Below, one piece after another: positions 18,800 through 30,706 of a stretch of DNA of 39,618 nt (positions within the stretch are counted from its first letter, which is position 1; every line of letters starts with the position of its first letter). Origin of the DNA: Lingula anatina (lineage: Eukaryota > Brachiopoda > Lingulata > Lingulida > Lingulidae); the NCBI RefSeq assembly GCF_001039355.2, contig NW_019775859.1:121573-161190 (forward strand), read 5' to 3'. Below the pieces are notes generated by a model that worked only from the letters and a program-made list of their open reading frames with translations, ran no database searches and was not told where the DNA came from. The translations under genes were made by a program, and so were the position numbers.

Positions 18800-21700
18800 A
18801 ACACAAACATAAATACGCGGTAGGGATATGTGTTACAGAGATATTTTCAAATGAAGTGTCTAACTATGATTAATAATATTATGTGTACATGTAGAAGCAA
18901 AGTTGCTCATTAAATTTATATGTAAGCGCTTTAAAGTTCTAAAACTTGAAAAAGGTTCTTCATCAGTTCACGCTGTGTTTTAAGAACATTTACCTTTAAT
19001 GGCATCAACCAATGACGGGATGAAATTTTGGCTCTGGAAATTTATGCAGTTTCGCACTCTGACCACTGGTGGTAAAGACTCGGGACCGACGTCCATGGTT
19101 ACGGGAATCACCACGTCTTCTTTCCTCTTTTTAGCTTCGAATTCTGCCACGTCACATATGTTAAGAAATACATTATCGGACAAAGACGTTTTGGAAAAGA
19201 AAGGCACCGTACGCTTGGCCATCTCGACGGATTCACACATGGATTTTATTTTAATTGATCCTGGCAAGGGAGGCTCACAACAGCGGACTCCATTAGACTC
19301 TAACTGTCCCCTCACCTCGTCCACTGCCTCTTCATCGTCACTGGCGTGCGCTAAGTAGGCATCGTATTGGTACGAATCTGTCTCCATACTGGAATGAGCC
19401 AAAGGGGATAGATAATAATTAGGACAGTCAGTGCACTGTTGGCTTATCTATACAGTGTAGGTATACACTTAACGTGGAGAAATAATATATCTACAGGTTT
19501 ATTTCACAGAATGTAGAAATATTGAGTCAATTTTGATGAGATGATCAATACAACATGAAAACCCGATTCTGTTTAAAAGAAAATTATAATTGTTAAGAAA
19601 TATTGATGTACAGAGTTACATATACAAACCGTATCATAAAGTATGCAACCATGGTGTGTATACTGAACTGGTCGTTTTGAGCGATGTAGTAGCGTGGGGG
19701 TGGATAATTTATTTTAAAAATGCATGTTAGCCATTTCCAATTAGTAGAGCAGTAACATATCTATCTGCTTTTTTAACCAGTATGTATAGAACACATGGCT
19801 GAATTACAGGACACCCAAAAAACATGACTGAGACCATTAACTTAATATACGAATAGGACTGAGGCTATGGGCGGAATTATAATCTCCCTGCATTAGGTTT
19901 GCGCCCTTTGACACACACACACACATATACACACGCTTCTATATTCACCTCATTTCACATCTCTGCTCTGTGGGACAACCAGCCGTTGAAATCATGTGCC
20001 GGTGTGCCAAAGGAGCTTGACAAAATGTTCCGTAGCAATCGGCTGACATGTCCGTAATCTTTTTGGCGATCTCAGCATAGTGATTAGCAGCAGCCACTAT
20101 ATAAATAAATGTACTGGTAAATCAGTTGATAGTGGGTGTGACTTTACCTGCTGTATGCTTTATAAGTGTTTTATGTAGATGTATATGTGATACATACACT
20201 TGCATTGCTTTGTGATTTTAGAATAAAAGACATTTACTTGTATTTATATCAAAAGCGAAAACAGGTTCCGCTTTATTCAACATAAGATGTCACAGTACAC
20301 ATTACAAATCGCAGAATTACATGACAAATGATAAGCAGATATGTAGCTTGTCAACTCATGACCTTATGTTGGTAAAGGTCGCTGGCAGAGGGTACCGTAA
20401 ATTTGTAAAGACCTGTCATATCTAGCTTAAAATAGGCAGGTATAACTATCGTATGTACAGTCCATTTTTTGCCAATCTTTCAGCGTATGAAATCACTCTT
20501 TGAAAATGAAAAAAAAAATGCAGTCTGTATTTCTTGTGCTTCTTCTCGCAGTTCAGTATGAATACATGTACAATATCCGTCTATCTAGCACTCACCAGTC
20601 AAGTTTTGATGCCCTGCACCCGCCAATCTCGCTTTAAACTCTCGGATAGTTCTAATCCCAAGACTGATCGTCCAATTCTTTAATCTGTCTAACTTCTTGT
20701 TCTCATGTTCATTTGGGGAAATGCAACTCATGTCTTCTTTGAAAAGAGCATTAGCCTCAACAAGGGTCATAGTAGCAGCAACATGTTCCAAACACAAGAT
20801 GAGAATGAAGTGCTGGAAGAAAAGACACTAAGTATTAAGTGCTTTTGATAGATGCCGTCCTTGAGTTTGTAATATTAATATTAAAAGTGGTATTTTAACG
20901 TCTTTGAATGTTTTACGCTTATTAAAGTTACATACACGAACCGAGCATCGGTGGAGCGTGGATTCCCAGTAACACATATAAACCACTTCTACTAGTTTCT
21001 TATACGACTCAAATAAATTCGCTCACCTGGACTTGTTCATTCTCGAATTTCTTTATAAATGTTTCGAAAACCTGGTTTGTCCTTAGCAGATCGCGGGGAC
21101 GTATACCACTCTATAATAAACACATGTTTAAATGACATTACAGGTAAAGTGAGACAGTATAGGGTGTTAACATGTCAGAGTACAGTACAGTAAATTCATA
21201 TGTCAGAGTTTACTATTTTTATTTTTTAGGTTTTGCGTTGATAAAGGGATTAATAACGCGTTAAAAAACATATAGATCTGCCGTATCCCGTGACCACCCC
21301 CAGTTTAGTTTTAATTTACTCTCATTTACTGTGATACACACAGTTTGGAGAACATATAAGAGTACATGCAAACAATTGTCAACCTGAAGGGTTGGCACCT
21401 TTGATCATTTTAAAAAAAATAACTTTGTGAAGATTATTAAAGTTTTTTTGTTATGAGTTGAAAATAATTCGATAAATAGATAACATGGACATATTCTGTG
21501 TTGTGATCTCTAACAATTATACCCCTGTGCGCTACATCACCATATTTAACAGTGTCGCATTTTCAATTTTTGGCTATGCATGATTGGAAGTTACATCTCG
21601 TATTTGGCGTGAAATATATTTATGCATTGCAAAATCAAGTATATATTTTATATCAAATACATATACATACCATGTCTGTACTGCAGGGATCAGCTCCGTG

Positions 21701-24700
21701 CTGAATGAGTACAGCTGCTACATCGCTGTGACCATGCATAGCAGCCATATGAAGAGGTGTGCGACCATCCTGAAAATACCCAACATTTAAATATGAAGCA
21801 TACAATTTTACAAAATAATGATAATATGTTAATGATATCAGCATAAAATACAATAATGATTTGACAAATCTTTGGAAAGTATTGTATGTTGTAATTTCAA
21901 ACAGTTTTGTCACCGTGTCTACCTCATCATACATATTTAACAGTGTTGCGCTTTCAATTTTTGGCTATGCATGAATGGAAGTTACATCTCGTATTTGGCG
22001 TGAAATATATTTATGCACTGCAAAATCAAGCATATATTTTAAATCAAATACATATACATACCTTGTCTGTACTGCAGGGATCAGCTCCGTGCTGAATGAG
22101 TACAGCTGCTACATCGCTGTAACCTTTAAATGCAGCCTCATGAAGAGGTGTACAACCATCCTGAAGATACGCAATATTTACATATGAAGCATACACTTTT
22201 ACGAAATAATGATAATATGTTAATGATATCAGCATAAAATACAATAATGATTTGACAAATCTTTGGAAAGTATTATGTGTTGTAATTTCAAACAGTTTTG
22301 TCACCGTGTATACCTCACCATATTTAACAGTGTTGTACTTTCAATATTTGGATAAGCATGATTGGAAGTAACATCCCGTATTTGGCATGAATTATATTTA
22401 TGCATTGCATAATCAAGTATATATTTCAAATCAAATACATATACATACCTCGTCTGTATAATTTCAAAGTATATATTTCAAATCAAGTACATGTACATAC
22501 CTTGTCTGTATAGTTTCAAAGTATATATTTAAAATCAAATACATATACATACGCTGTCTGTACTGCAGGGATCAGCTCCGTGCTGAATGAGTACAGCTGC
22601 TACATCGCTGTGACCATGCGTAGCAGCGTAACGAACAGGTGTACGACCATACTAAAGATACACATTATTTATATATGAAGCATACAATTTTATGAAATAA
22701 TAATAATCTGTTAATGATGTCAGCTTAAAATACAATAATGATTTGACAAATCTTTGAAAACTTTTGTGTGTTGTAATTTCAAACAGTTTTGTCATCGTGT
22801 CTACCTCACCATAATTAACAGTGTTGCACTTTCAATTTTTGGCTATGCATGAGTGGAAATAACATCTCGTTTTCGGCGTGAAATATGTTTATGCATTGCA
22901 GAATCAAGTATATATTTCAAATCAAATACATATACATACCTTGTCTGTACTGAAGGGATCAGCTCCGTGCTGAATGAGTAGAGCTGCTATATCGCTGTGA
23001 CCATGCAGAGCAGCCGAATGAAGAGGTGTCCCACAATCCTGAAGATACCCAATATTTACATATGAAGCATACGATTTTACGACATGATTATAATCTGTTA
23101 ATGTTATCAGAACAAAATAAAGTAATAATTTTACAAATCTTTGAAAAGTATTGCGTGTTGTGACTTCTAACGATTTTGCCACCGTGTCTACCTCACCAAA
23201 TTTAACATATTTCAACATTTGGCTTTGCATGAGAGGAAGTAACATATCGTTTTCGGCGTGAAATATGTTAATGCATTGCATAATCACGTATATATTTTAT
23301 ATCAAATACATATACATACGCTGTCTGTACTGCAGGGATCAGCCCCGTGCTGAATGAGTAGAGCTGCTACATCCTTGTGACCATGTTTAGCAGCCACACG
23401 AAGAGGTGTACGACCAAACTGAAGATACACATTCATTACATATGGAGGATAGAAATTTACGACATGATAGTAATCTGTTAATGATATCGAATAAAATACA
23501 GTAATGATTTGACAAATCTTTGAAAAGCATTGTGTGTTTTGACTTCTATCAATTTTGCCACCGTGTCTACCTCACCAAATTTAATAGTGTGGCATTTTTC
23601 AATTTTTGGCTATGCATGAGTGGAAATAACATCTCGTTTTCTGCGTGAAATATGTTAATGCATTACATAATCACGTATATATTTTATATCAAATACATAT
23701 ACATACGCTGTCTGTACTGCAGGGATCAGCCCCGTGCTGAATGAGTAGAGCTGCTACATCCTTGTAACCATGCATAGCAGCCACATGAAGAGGTGTACGA
23801 CCAAACTGAAGATACCCAATAATTAAATATGAAGCATACAATTTTACGAAATAATGATAATATGTTAATGACATGATAGTAATCTGTTAATGATATCAGA
23901 ATAAAATACAGTAATGATTTGACAAATCTTTGAAAAGCATTGTGTGTTGTGACTTCTAACGATTTTGCCACCGTGTCTACCTCACCAAATTTAACATATT
24001 TCAACATTTGGCTTTGCATGAGTGGAAATAACATCTCGTTTTCGGCGTGAAATATGTTAATGCATTGCATAATCAAGTATATATTTCAAATCAAATACAT
24101 ATACATACCCAGACTGTACTGTAGGGATCAGCCCCGTGCTGAATGAGCAGAGCTGCTACATCGCTGTAACCATACACAGCAGCCACGTGAAGAGGTGTAT
24201 CATTGACCTGAAGATACACATTATTTACACATGAAGGATAACAATTTACGACATGAGCATAATCTGTTAATGATATCAGAATAAAATACAGTAATGGTTT
24301 GACAAATCTTTGAAAAGTATTGTGTGTTGTGACTTCTCACAATTGTGCCACCGTGTCTACTTCACTGTATATTTAACAGTGATGCACTTTCAATATTTGG
24401 CTATCCAAGAGTGGAAGTAACACCTCGTATATGGCGTGAAATATATTTATTGCATTGCAAAATCAAGTATATATTTTAAATCAAATACATATACATACCA
24501 TGTCTGTACTGCAGGGATCAGCTCCGTGCTGAATGAGTAGAGCTGCTACATCGCTGTGACCATGCAGAGCAGCCGCATGAAGAGGTGTAAGACCAAACTG
24601 AAGATACCCAATATTTAAATATGAAGCATACAATTTTACGAAATAATGATAATATGTTAATGATATCAGCATAAAATACAATAATGATTTGACAAATCTT

Positions 24701-26485
24701 TGGAAAGTATTATGTGTTGTAATTTCAAACAGTTTTGTCACCGTGTCTACCTCACCATAATTAACAGTGTTGTACTTTCAGTATTTGGATAAGCATGATT
24801 GGAAGTAACATCCCGTATTTGGCGTGAATTATATTTATGCATTGCAAAATCAAGTATATATTTTAAATCAAATACTTATACATACCATGTCTGTACTGCA
24901 GGGATCAGCTCCGTGCTGAATGAGTAGAGCTGCTACATCGCTGTGACCATGCATAGCAGCCACATGAAGAGGTGTACGACCATCCTGAAGATACCCAATA
25001 TTTACATATAAAGTAATAATTTTACAAATCTTTGAAAAGCATTGTGTGTTGTGACTTCTACCTCACCAAATTTAATAGTGTGGCATTTTTCAATTTTCGG
25101 CTATGCATTAGTGGAACTAACATCTCGTTTTCTGCGTGAAATATGTTTATGCATTGCATAATCAAGTATACATTTCAAATCAAATACATATACATACCCA
25201 GACTGTACTGCAGGGATCAGCTCCGTGCTGAATGAGTAGAGCTGCTACATCGCTGTGACCATGCATAGCAGCCACATGAAGAGGTGTATCACCATCCTGA
25301 AGATACACATTATTTACACATGAAGGATAACACTTTACGACATGATAGGGATATCAGAATAAAATGCTATACTTATTTAACAAATCATTGAAAACTTTGG
25401 TGTATTATATTTTCCAACAATCTTGCCACTGTGTCTACCTAAACATATATAATAACAGCAAGGAGGCTTTTTAGGATAAAGATGGGCCTAATTTTTTCAT
25501 TTTTAAATTTTCTTATTTTCTTCCATTTTTTACATTTTTTAATAATTGGTTTTACATGAGTGGAAGTAACATTTTGTACTTTGCGTGCAATATGTTTATG
25601 CATAGCATAATCAAGTACATGTTTCAAATCAAATACATATACATACGCTGTCTGTACTGCAGGGATCAGCTCCGTGCTGAATGAGTAGAGCTGCTACATC
25701 GCTGTGACCACCATCAGCAGCGTAATGAAGAGGTGCACGACCAAACTGAGGATACACAATGTTTACATATAAAGCATACGATTTTTGACATAATTATAAT
25801 AATCTATTAATGATATTAGAATAACATACAACAGCCATTTTACAAATCACATAAATAAATAAATAAATAAATAAATATATAAATAAATAAACTGTTTGCG
25901 CCCCCCTCGTTCACAGCAGACGACCGAGTACTTATTCTACACAATGATAGCGGCAGTACTGTATAAGCCTTTTTTAAGTGTTTTTCTGCCACCTTTCTTT
26001 CGCCGTTTAATCCGATCTACATAATTCTTATATCAAATGTGTCCCTTAAAGTCCACGTGCAACCATATACATAAAGTATATACGGGGATAGGTTATTTGT
26101 AAATACTTTTCAGAGGTTAGACTGTTACGTTTTTCATACTATTAAAATTATTTTTACAATTTAACATCGATCATATAATTGAAACTGCACGATGTAACAA
26201 TGATATAAAGAAATAATAAGCTAAGTTCTGTACATTTCTCGGCCATACTCGTTAATTATAAATATTTCATCATTATAAATTCTAACCATTTTACCTTAAT
26301 GTATTACTGACTTATTTTAGTCCATAAAGTTAGTATAAGGACAACTACCACTCATTATTTATTTCAATATTGACAAACTTACATATGTCTGGTTCACATC
26401 AAACACTCCAGTCTCTAACAGACCCCTCCCTGTGTTGATATCACCATTTCTTGCAGCCTCGCAGAGAGATTTCATTGTCATGAAT
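18488..26485 (-). CDS. Ankyrin-repeat TIR-domain protein, 17 coding exons
   Basis: Exons on the minus strand: 26481-26383 (start ATG; acceptor at 26486); eleven 99-nt ankyrin exons 25745-25647, 25296-25198, 24984-24886, 24597-24499, 24207-24109, 23805-23707, 23418-23320, 23038-22940, 22651-22553, 22160-22062 and 21769-21671; then 21110-21027, 20812-20596, 20096-19949, 19388-18994 and 18660-18488. All phases agree, giving 2205 nt (734 aa). Residues 1-33 are an N-terminal ankyrin cap, 34-396 eleven repeats, 397-553 helical and unrecognised, 554-677 TIR, 678-734 a coiled coil. There is no signal peptide or membrane segment, so it should be cytosolic. A binding-plus-TIR layout suggests innate sensing (inference). 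A non-coding first exon probably lies farther right. The ATG at 26481 is the first in frame after the acceptor; 26475 is an alternative. Confidence 0.85.
18754..18797. repeat. (CA)n microsatellite
   Basis: About 20 CA units with one CG interruption, in the last intron of the ankyrin-TIR gene. Confidence 0.95.
18994..19388 (-). CDS. TIR-domain exon of the ankyrin-TIR gene
   Basis: Box 1 is YDAYLAHASDDEE. The box 2/BB-loop region is CCEPPLPGSIKIKS, with the PPLPG turn in place of RDxxPG. Then MAKRTVPFFSKTSLSDN (the helix and strand where TIRs have S-x-x-x-x-V-x-S), VVIPVTMD (the IPV strand), and NFIPSLVDAIK in place of box 3 FW. Glu628 in DVAEFEAKK lies 13 residues before the Pro of VIPV, the same spacing as the catalytic Glu to the Pro of IVPI in SARM1. 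This opens the possibility of NADase activity; adaptor-type signalling is equally possible. Donor AAAG|GTAAAT at 18993. Confidence 0.85.
19949..21110 (-). CDS. Three linker exons of the ankyrin-TIR gene, unrecognised helical region
   Basis: Exons 21110-21027 (SGIRPRDLLRTNQVFETFIK...), 20812-20596 (HFILILCLEHVAATMTLVEA..., ISLGIRTIREFKARLAGAG) and 20096-19949 (HYAEIAKKITDMSADCYG...). All have AG acceptors and GT donors, and phases 0, 0/1 and 1/2 fit each other and the flanking ankyrin and TIR exons. The roughly 150 residues are predicted by eye to be mostly amphipathic helix, with several Cys in the last part. I do not recognise the family; armadillo-like, death-fold-like or plain linker are possibilities. 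Confidence 0.75.
21671..25745 (-). repeat. Tandem array of eleven 99-nt ankyrin exons with homologous introns
   Basis: Each unit is a 99-nt exon, flanked by TTCAG or TTTAG and GTATGTATATG, plus an intron of 213-392 nt that is itself homologous between units (for example the phrases CAAATCTTTGAAAAG, ACCGTGTCTACCTCAC and GCATTGCATAATCAAG on the + strand). Every exon starts at repeat position 1 and ends at position 33, phase 0 both sides. The second half (DVAALLIQHGADPCSTD) is nearly invariant; the first half varies. Recent unequal exchange or gene conversion is the simple explanation for intron similarity. Confidence 0.95.
25851..25891. repeat. (AAAT)n microsatellite
   Basis: About ten AAAT units in the intron between the N-terminal cap exon and the first 99-nt ankyrin exon. 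Confidence 0.95.
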
Positions 26486-26959
26486 CTGTAACAGACAAAG
26501 GCAAGCACGGTGTTTTTTTTTCTTTTTTTTTACTTGAGACGAGATTTGCACAGAAGAGATGGAACGGTCATTATCTGTATTCTATAGTAACATTATAAAG
26601 ACCAAACACAGTTTGTCAGGTTATGCATATTTTGAAATGGCACTATCATACCCGTCAAAAATGTCAATTGTCAAAGGAGGCTTTCTTCACTTGTCCTTTT
26701 AACAGGACAAAAATAACTACACGAACAAACAAACAAAATAAATACGTTTTGAGACATTCTACATTATTTATTTCGAAATGTATAAACAGTTTTCTTTAAT
26801 GAATTATTTGATTGAAAGTATCTCTTTGGGGATTTAAATTACATGTTATTATGATAACGGTGTAGGTACTTATATTTAGCAGGAAAAGCATTTTCACAAA
26901 CTACTAAGGACACACAGTTTGAATTAATTCACCAAGGTAGTCAGTTTATTAAAAAGTTA

Positions 26960-28700
26960 CCTAGCCTTGCTGCATGTACCAAGACACACCTGTCACAACT
27001 GGGAGGTGGTGACGACAGGAAAGTCCCGATTGTTAATGCATTACATGGCAACACGCATAAACAAAAACAGAGAGACTAATGGTATGTGTGCTATCGGTCT
27101 TAATATAATGACGGCGGGAATCCCATGTTTCCCCTTCATAATGCGGGCAGCTCTTACGCGTCAATTATAACCAATTATTTTTAAAACGTACAAATCAACG
27201 TCACTCATAACTTATTTTAAGGCCAGGCACATGTTTCACATCAAACATTACTCTTTTTACAGATCCATATATTTTGCCTTTATCACGATTATAAAGTATG
27301 AGTGCAGCGTGTATATGCTGATCACCACCGTCGATAATTACGAACGATAGTCCTACTTACTGAGTATTTCTAACCCGTTAGTGTTGTGAGTTCAAAACCG
27401 AACGGATCAGATAACTTGAAGTATATGTACATCTTGGAGATATGTAACGGTGAGTCGAGGAAATATTCCCAGCCTCCACTAATATTCCTGGTGCTGATTT
27501 GACCTTGATCAGGTATTTCTTAGGAAAATCCCTGACAGAGGCCACTTGACATTTCCCCCCCCCCCACNNNNNNNNNNNNNNNNNNNNNNNNNNNNNNNNN
27601 NNNNNNNNNNNNNNNNNNNNNNNNNNNNNNNNNNNNNNNNNNNNNNNNNNNNNNNNNNNNNNNNNNNNNNNNNNNNNNNNNNNNNNNNNNNNNNNNNNNN
27701 NNNNNNNNNNNNNNNNNNNNNNNNNNNNNNNNNNNNNNNNNNNNNNNNNNNNNNNNNNNNNNNNNNNNNNNNNNNNNNNNNNNNNNNNNNNNNNNNNNNN
27801 NNNNNAAAACCCCCCGAAAGGGGCCCCTTGACATTTCCCCCCCCCCCCCCCCCCCAAGATTTAAAGGTATTTTTATTCAGTTCGTTATCTTACAAAGTAA
27901 AATTCAGTGTTAATTTATCTTTAAATTGTATCTTTCTTTATAAGCCATCTTTCTTCTGTCGTTTAGTCTCATCCACGTAACTCGCTTGCTACCGAGACGC
28001 AATTATCACAACTGCAGGGTGGTGACGACGGGAAAGTCCCCATCGTTGACAACACGCGTAAACAAAAACAATGTTTCCAAAGAGAAACTAATGGCATTTG
28101 TGCTATCAGTCTTGAATTAAGGACGATAAAACAGAACAATTACATCATCTGGAGACAAAAGCTTGACCATTTTATTAAAACCGATCACCGGGCGCAGGTC
28201 TTTTTTATTAGCGGAGGAGAGATCGAACATATCTTTATTCTCCTGACGGTGGGAATTCCACGTTTCGCTTACATTATGCGAGCAGCTTTAACGCGTAAAT
28301 TATTTCATGACCATTACTATTTAAAACGTACACATCGTTGTCACTCAAAACTTATTTTAAGACCACGTACATGCTTCACATCAAACACGACTCTTTTTAC
28401 AAATATATTTTGCTTTATAATGATTGTACAGTATAAGTTCCGCATGACCTTCAGCAACCTTGGTCCCAGTATATACTGATCACCACCGTCGATAATTACG
28501 AAAGATACTTACTGAGTTTTAACCTGTTCGTGGTGTGAGTTCAAAACTTAACGGATCTGATAACTTATATAACATGAACATCTGAGAGATATGTAAAGAA
28601 AGATGGAGAAGATGTCCCCAGCCTCTATACTCACCTTCCTCTCACCTTCCTGACATTCAGGATGACGAATGGTATTTCCAAGGGGAATCCCCTCGGAGTC
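26960..28700. repeat. Direct duplication upstream of the ankyrin-TIR gene, interrupted by the assembly gap
   Basis: About 26996-27470 matches about 28010-28620. Shared phrases include GGTGGTGACGAC, AACACGC...AAACAAAAACA, TTAAAACGTAC, CTTATTTTAAG, TTCACATCAAACA and TGATCACCACCGTCGATAAT. On the minus strand both copies hold CTCA|GTAAGTA, a near-consensus donor (exon ends at 27361 and 28513). They may therefore be duplicated non-coding first exons or promoters of the ankyrin-TIR gene. The short match of TTCACATCAAACA to the cap exon (26394-26406) hints at older duplication including that exon. Confidence 0.55.
27568..27805. other. Assembly gap (238 N)
   Basis: Flanked on both sides by the same phrase CTTGACATTTCCCC followed by long C runs, so the gap was probably caused by a C-homopolymer or a collapsed tandem repeat. 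Its true length is uncertain. Confidence 0.95.
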
Positions 28701-29800
28701 CGCATCGGTGAGGTCACGTGACAACCCCTAGATTTAACGGTGTATTTATTCAGTTTGTTATTTTACAAATGAAAATTTAGAGTTAATTTATCTTTAAATA
28801 GTGTCTTTCTTTATAAGACATCTTTTTCTGTCGTTTTATCTGATATACATAACATATCAAATATCAAATGTGTCCCATAAAGACAAAAAACATCCATCTA
28901 CACAAAGATCATATCGGGATGGGGGCGTTTTAGGCCTGTAAAGGCTTACAGGAAGAAGTTCCGCCCTGGCCGAGATATGACATATGTTCACTAAGGGTTC
29001 ATGGTAAAGGGTCCACTTTCTCAGACCCCCTCTTTGAAATGGCTGGCTGCGGGCCTGCATTAGAAGCGAGATTGTCAGAGCTTATGGCGCATGCGTGACA
29101 GTAATTTGCAGTAGCGGATCCACGATTATCTGAAGGGGGTGGGGGTCCGCGAATGCGAACCCGAAACCCCCCCCCCCCCCACCCACCCACCCCCGGGGGT
29201 GGGATTTAGGGCCCGCTGAAGGGCCCCTAAAATTTTTGGTATTTTAGAGCGAACGGTGTCATTTGATACGGTTTAGAACTGTGATTCAGCTAGTCAAAAT
29301 TCTAATTTCAAGAAGGGACTATTGGTGTGATTTTTTCAGAAATAGGAGCGGGGTCAGGACCCCCTGACCAGAGCCGCGTTTTGCCGATATAAACGGAGTG
29401 CTTTATGGCTGTGTGATATAAAGTAATGTCGATTACCTGCATCTGAATTTGTATAATCCCGAAGAACGATGTTTTGCAAGGCTTTATAAGATGAAATGTG
29501 TTAAACAAAGCATATTTTAATTTAAGTGCAAAGCAGTTTACCAGTGACAAATTCAGTTTTGATACAGAAGACTGTAAACAAGCTAGCATTTGCGTGCTCA
29601 TTTGAATTTATTAGTAGTTGAATTAAAATACAGAAATAAGAAGGCATCCCGCGTGCAGTATAAAGCTCACATTTACTATAGCTCTTGCGTACCACTTTTA
29701 CGCCATAGCTGTCCTTGTAAAGTACATTAATGCACACAAGCTGCTGTAATTATAAGTTGTTGGTATTTGGGTATAACAGATGTTTGCAAAAGCTATGGCT
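28701..29800. other. Repeat-rich intergenic DNA, no gene seen
   Basis: Holds a C15 run and flanking GGGGGTGG phrases (29130-29210), a CAGTAGCGGATCC word at 29110 resembling a hAT-like MITE end without a recognised partner, and, at about 29605-29690, sequence homologous to 6300-6400 downstream of peptidase copy 1. Confidence 0.45.
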
Positions 29801-29802
29801 CT

Positions 29803-30005
29803 ATTCCCATAGATTTTAGATCGATCTATCCCCGCGGGGAGTCTCACTAGATTATTTTCAGATAATCCGACTTAAATGTCCGTCCCGCCTACTACAAGCT
29901 GTAATGGGGTAATTAACTTTCGTGTCCGCCCGGCTGACAGCTATTTAGCGTGAACCCCCAGGGAGTTAGGTCGATCTAAAGTAGGTCGATCTAATCTATG
30001 GAAAT
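29803..30005. mobile_element. 203-bp MITE, copy 2
   Basis: Left end ATTCCCATAGATTTTAGATC, right end GATCTAATCTATGGAAAT (inverted). The interior matches 932-1136, including GGGGAGTCTCACTAGATTAT, GTCCCGCCTACTA and GCGTGAACCCCCAGGGAGTT. No coding capacity and no clear target duplication. Confidence 0.75.
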
Positions 30006-30706
30006 GGGGTGTATGACAACATTTATATCACCAGGCTATTAGTAAAACATTGGTGTCAAATTTTTAACACACCTGCATTTTACAGATTCCAGGGTGTCAC
30101 AAATTAGCTGCAATTTTTCTTGCCGCTGAGATATATGGGTTAGACGATAGTCCACTTAAATATATCTTGAAGTCCAAAAGTATCTTTGTCATTTGATTCT
30201 CAACTTTGATTTTTTTTCTGCAAATTTTATCTTAAATTAAAGGTCTTAACTTCTTGCCTGTTGCATTTATTTAATGTATCTTCAAAAAATCTAATTTTGC
30301 TCGAAACACAGCTCCAATCGTGTGATCGTGATCGTGTGACGTAATATTGGGATTTTGGGGCAAAAAATATTTTCGATTTCCAGATTTTCTTAGGCACCTG
30401 AACAGCTATAAACGTGCTTTTAATGGTAGTATAACACCTGAACAAAGTAATGCAAATGGGTTCGGGATTTTTTCTTTAAAGACTTACCGTTTGATTTCAT
30501 CTATAAAAACGTGATTTTTAGCCCTATTTGAGTATAGTCCCACCTTTACTAATAAATTTTAACTTAACATATATTCAAGCCAAAGCATCTTTTCAGGAAG
30601 ATCAAAGAAAGCAAAAGCAAAACACCTTTCCTAAAACTTTTTTAAAGAGTTTTGAAAGGCTGTTGTAGTTCACTGGTATGTTTGAACAGTTCAATTCAGG
30701 ACGATT

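Noticed and set aside
22922-24076. Longer minus-strand frames (for example 121 and 116 codons) in the ankyrin array
   Set aside because: They are intron sequence running into the neighbouring ankyrin exon; splice sites limit coding to the 99-nt exons.
21671-25745. Regularly spaced repeats resembling a CRISPR-like array
   Set aside because: The repeated units are 99-nt coding exons with splice sites and homologous introns in a eukaryotic gene, not short repeats with unique spacers.
27378-27980. Long open frames across the N block
   Set aside because: They are open only because undetermined bases carry no stop codons.
30300-30345. Repeated GTGATCGTGA words as a possible regulatory array
   Set aside because: Only two or three imperfect units with no conserved counterpart near the other peptidase gene.
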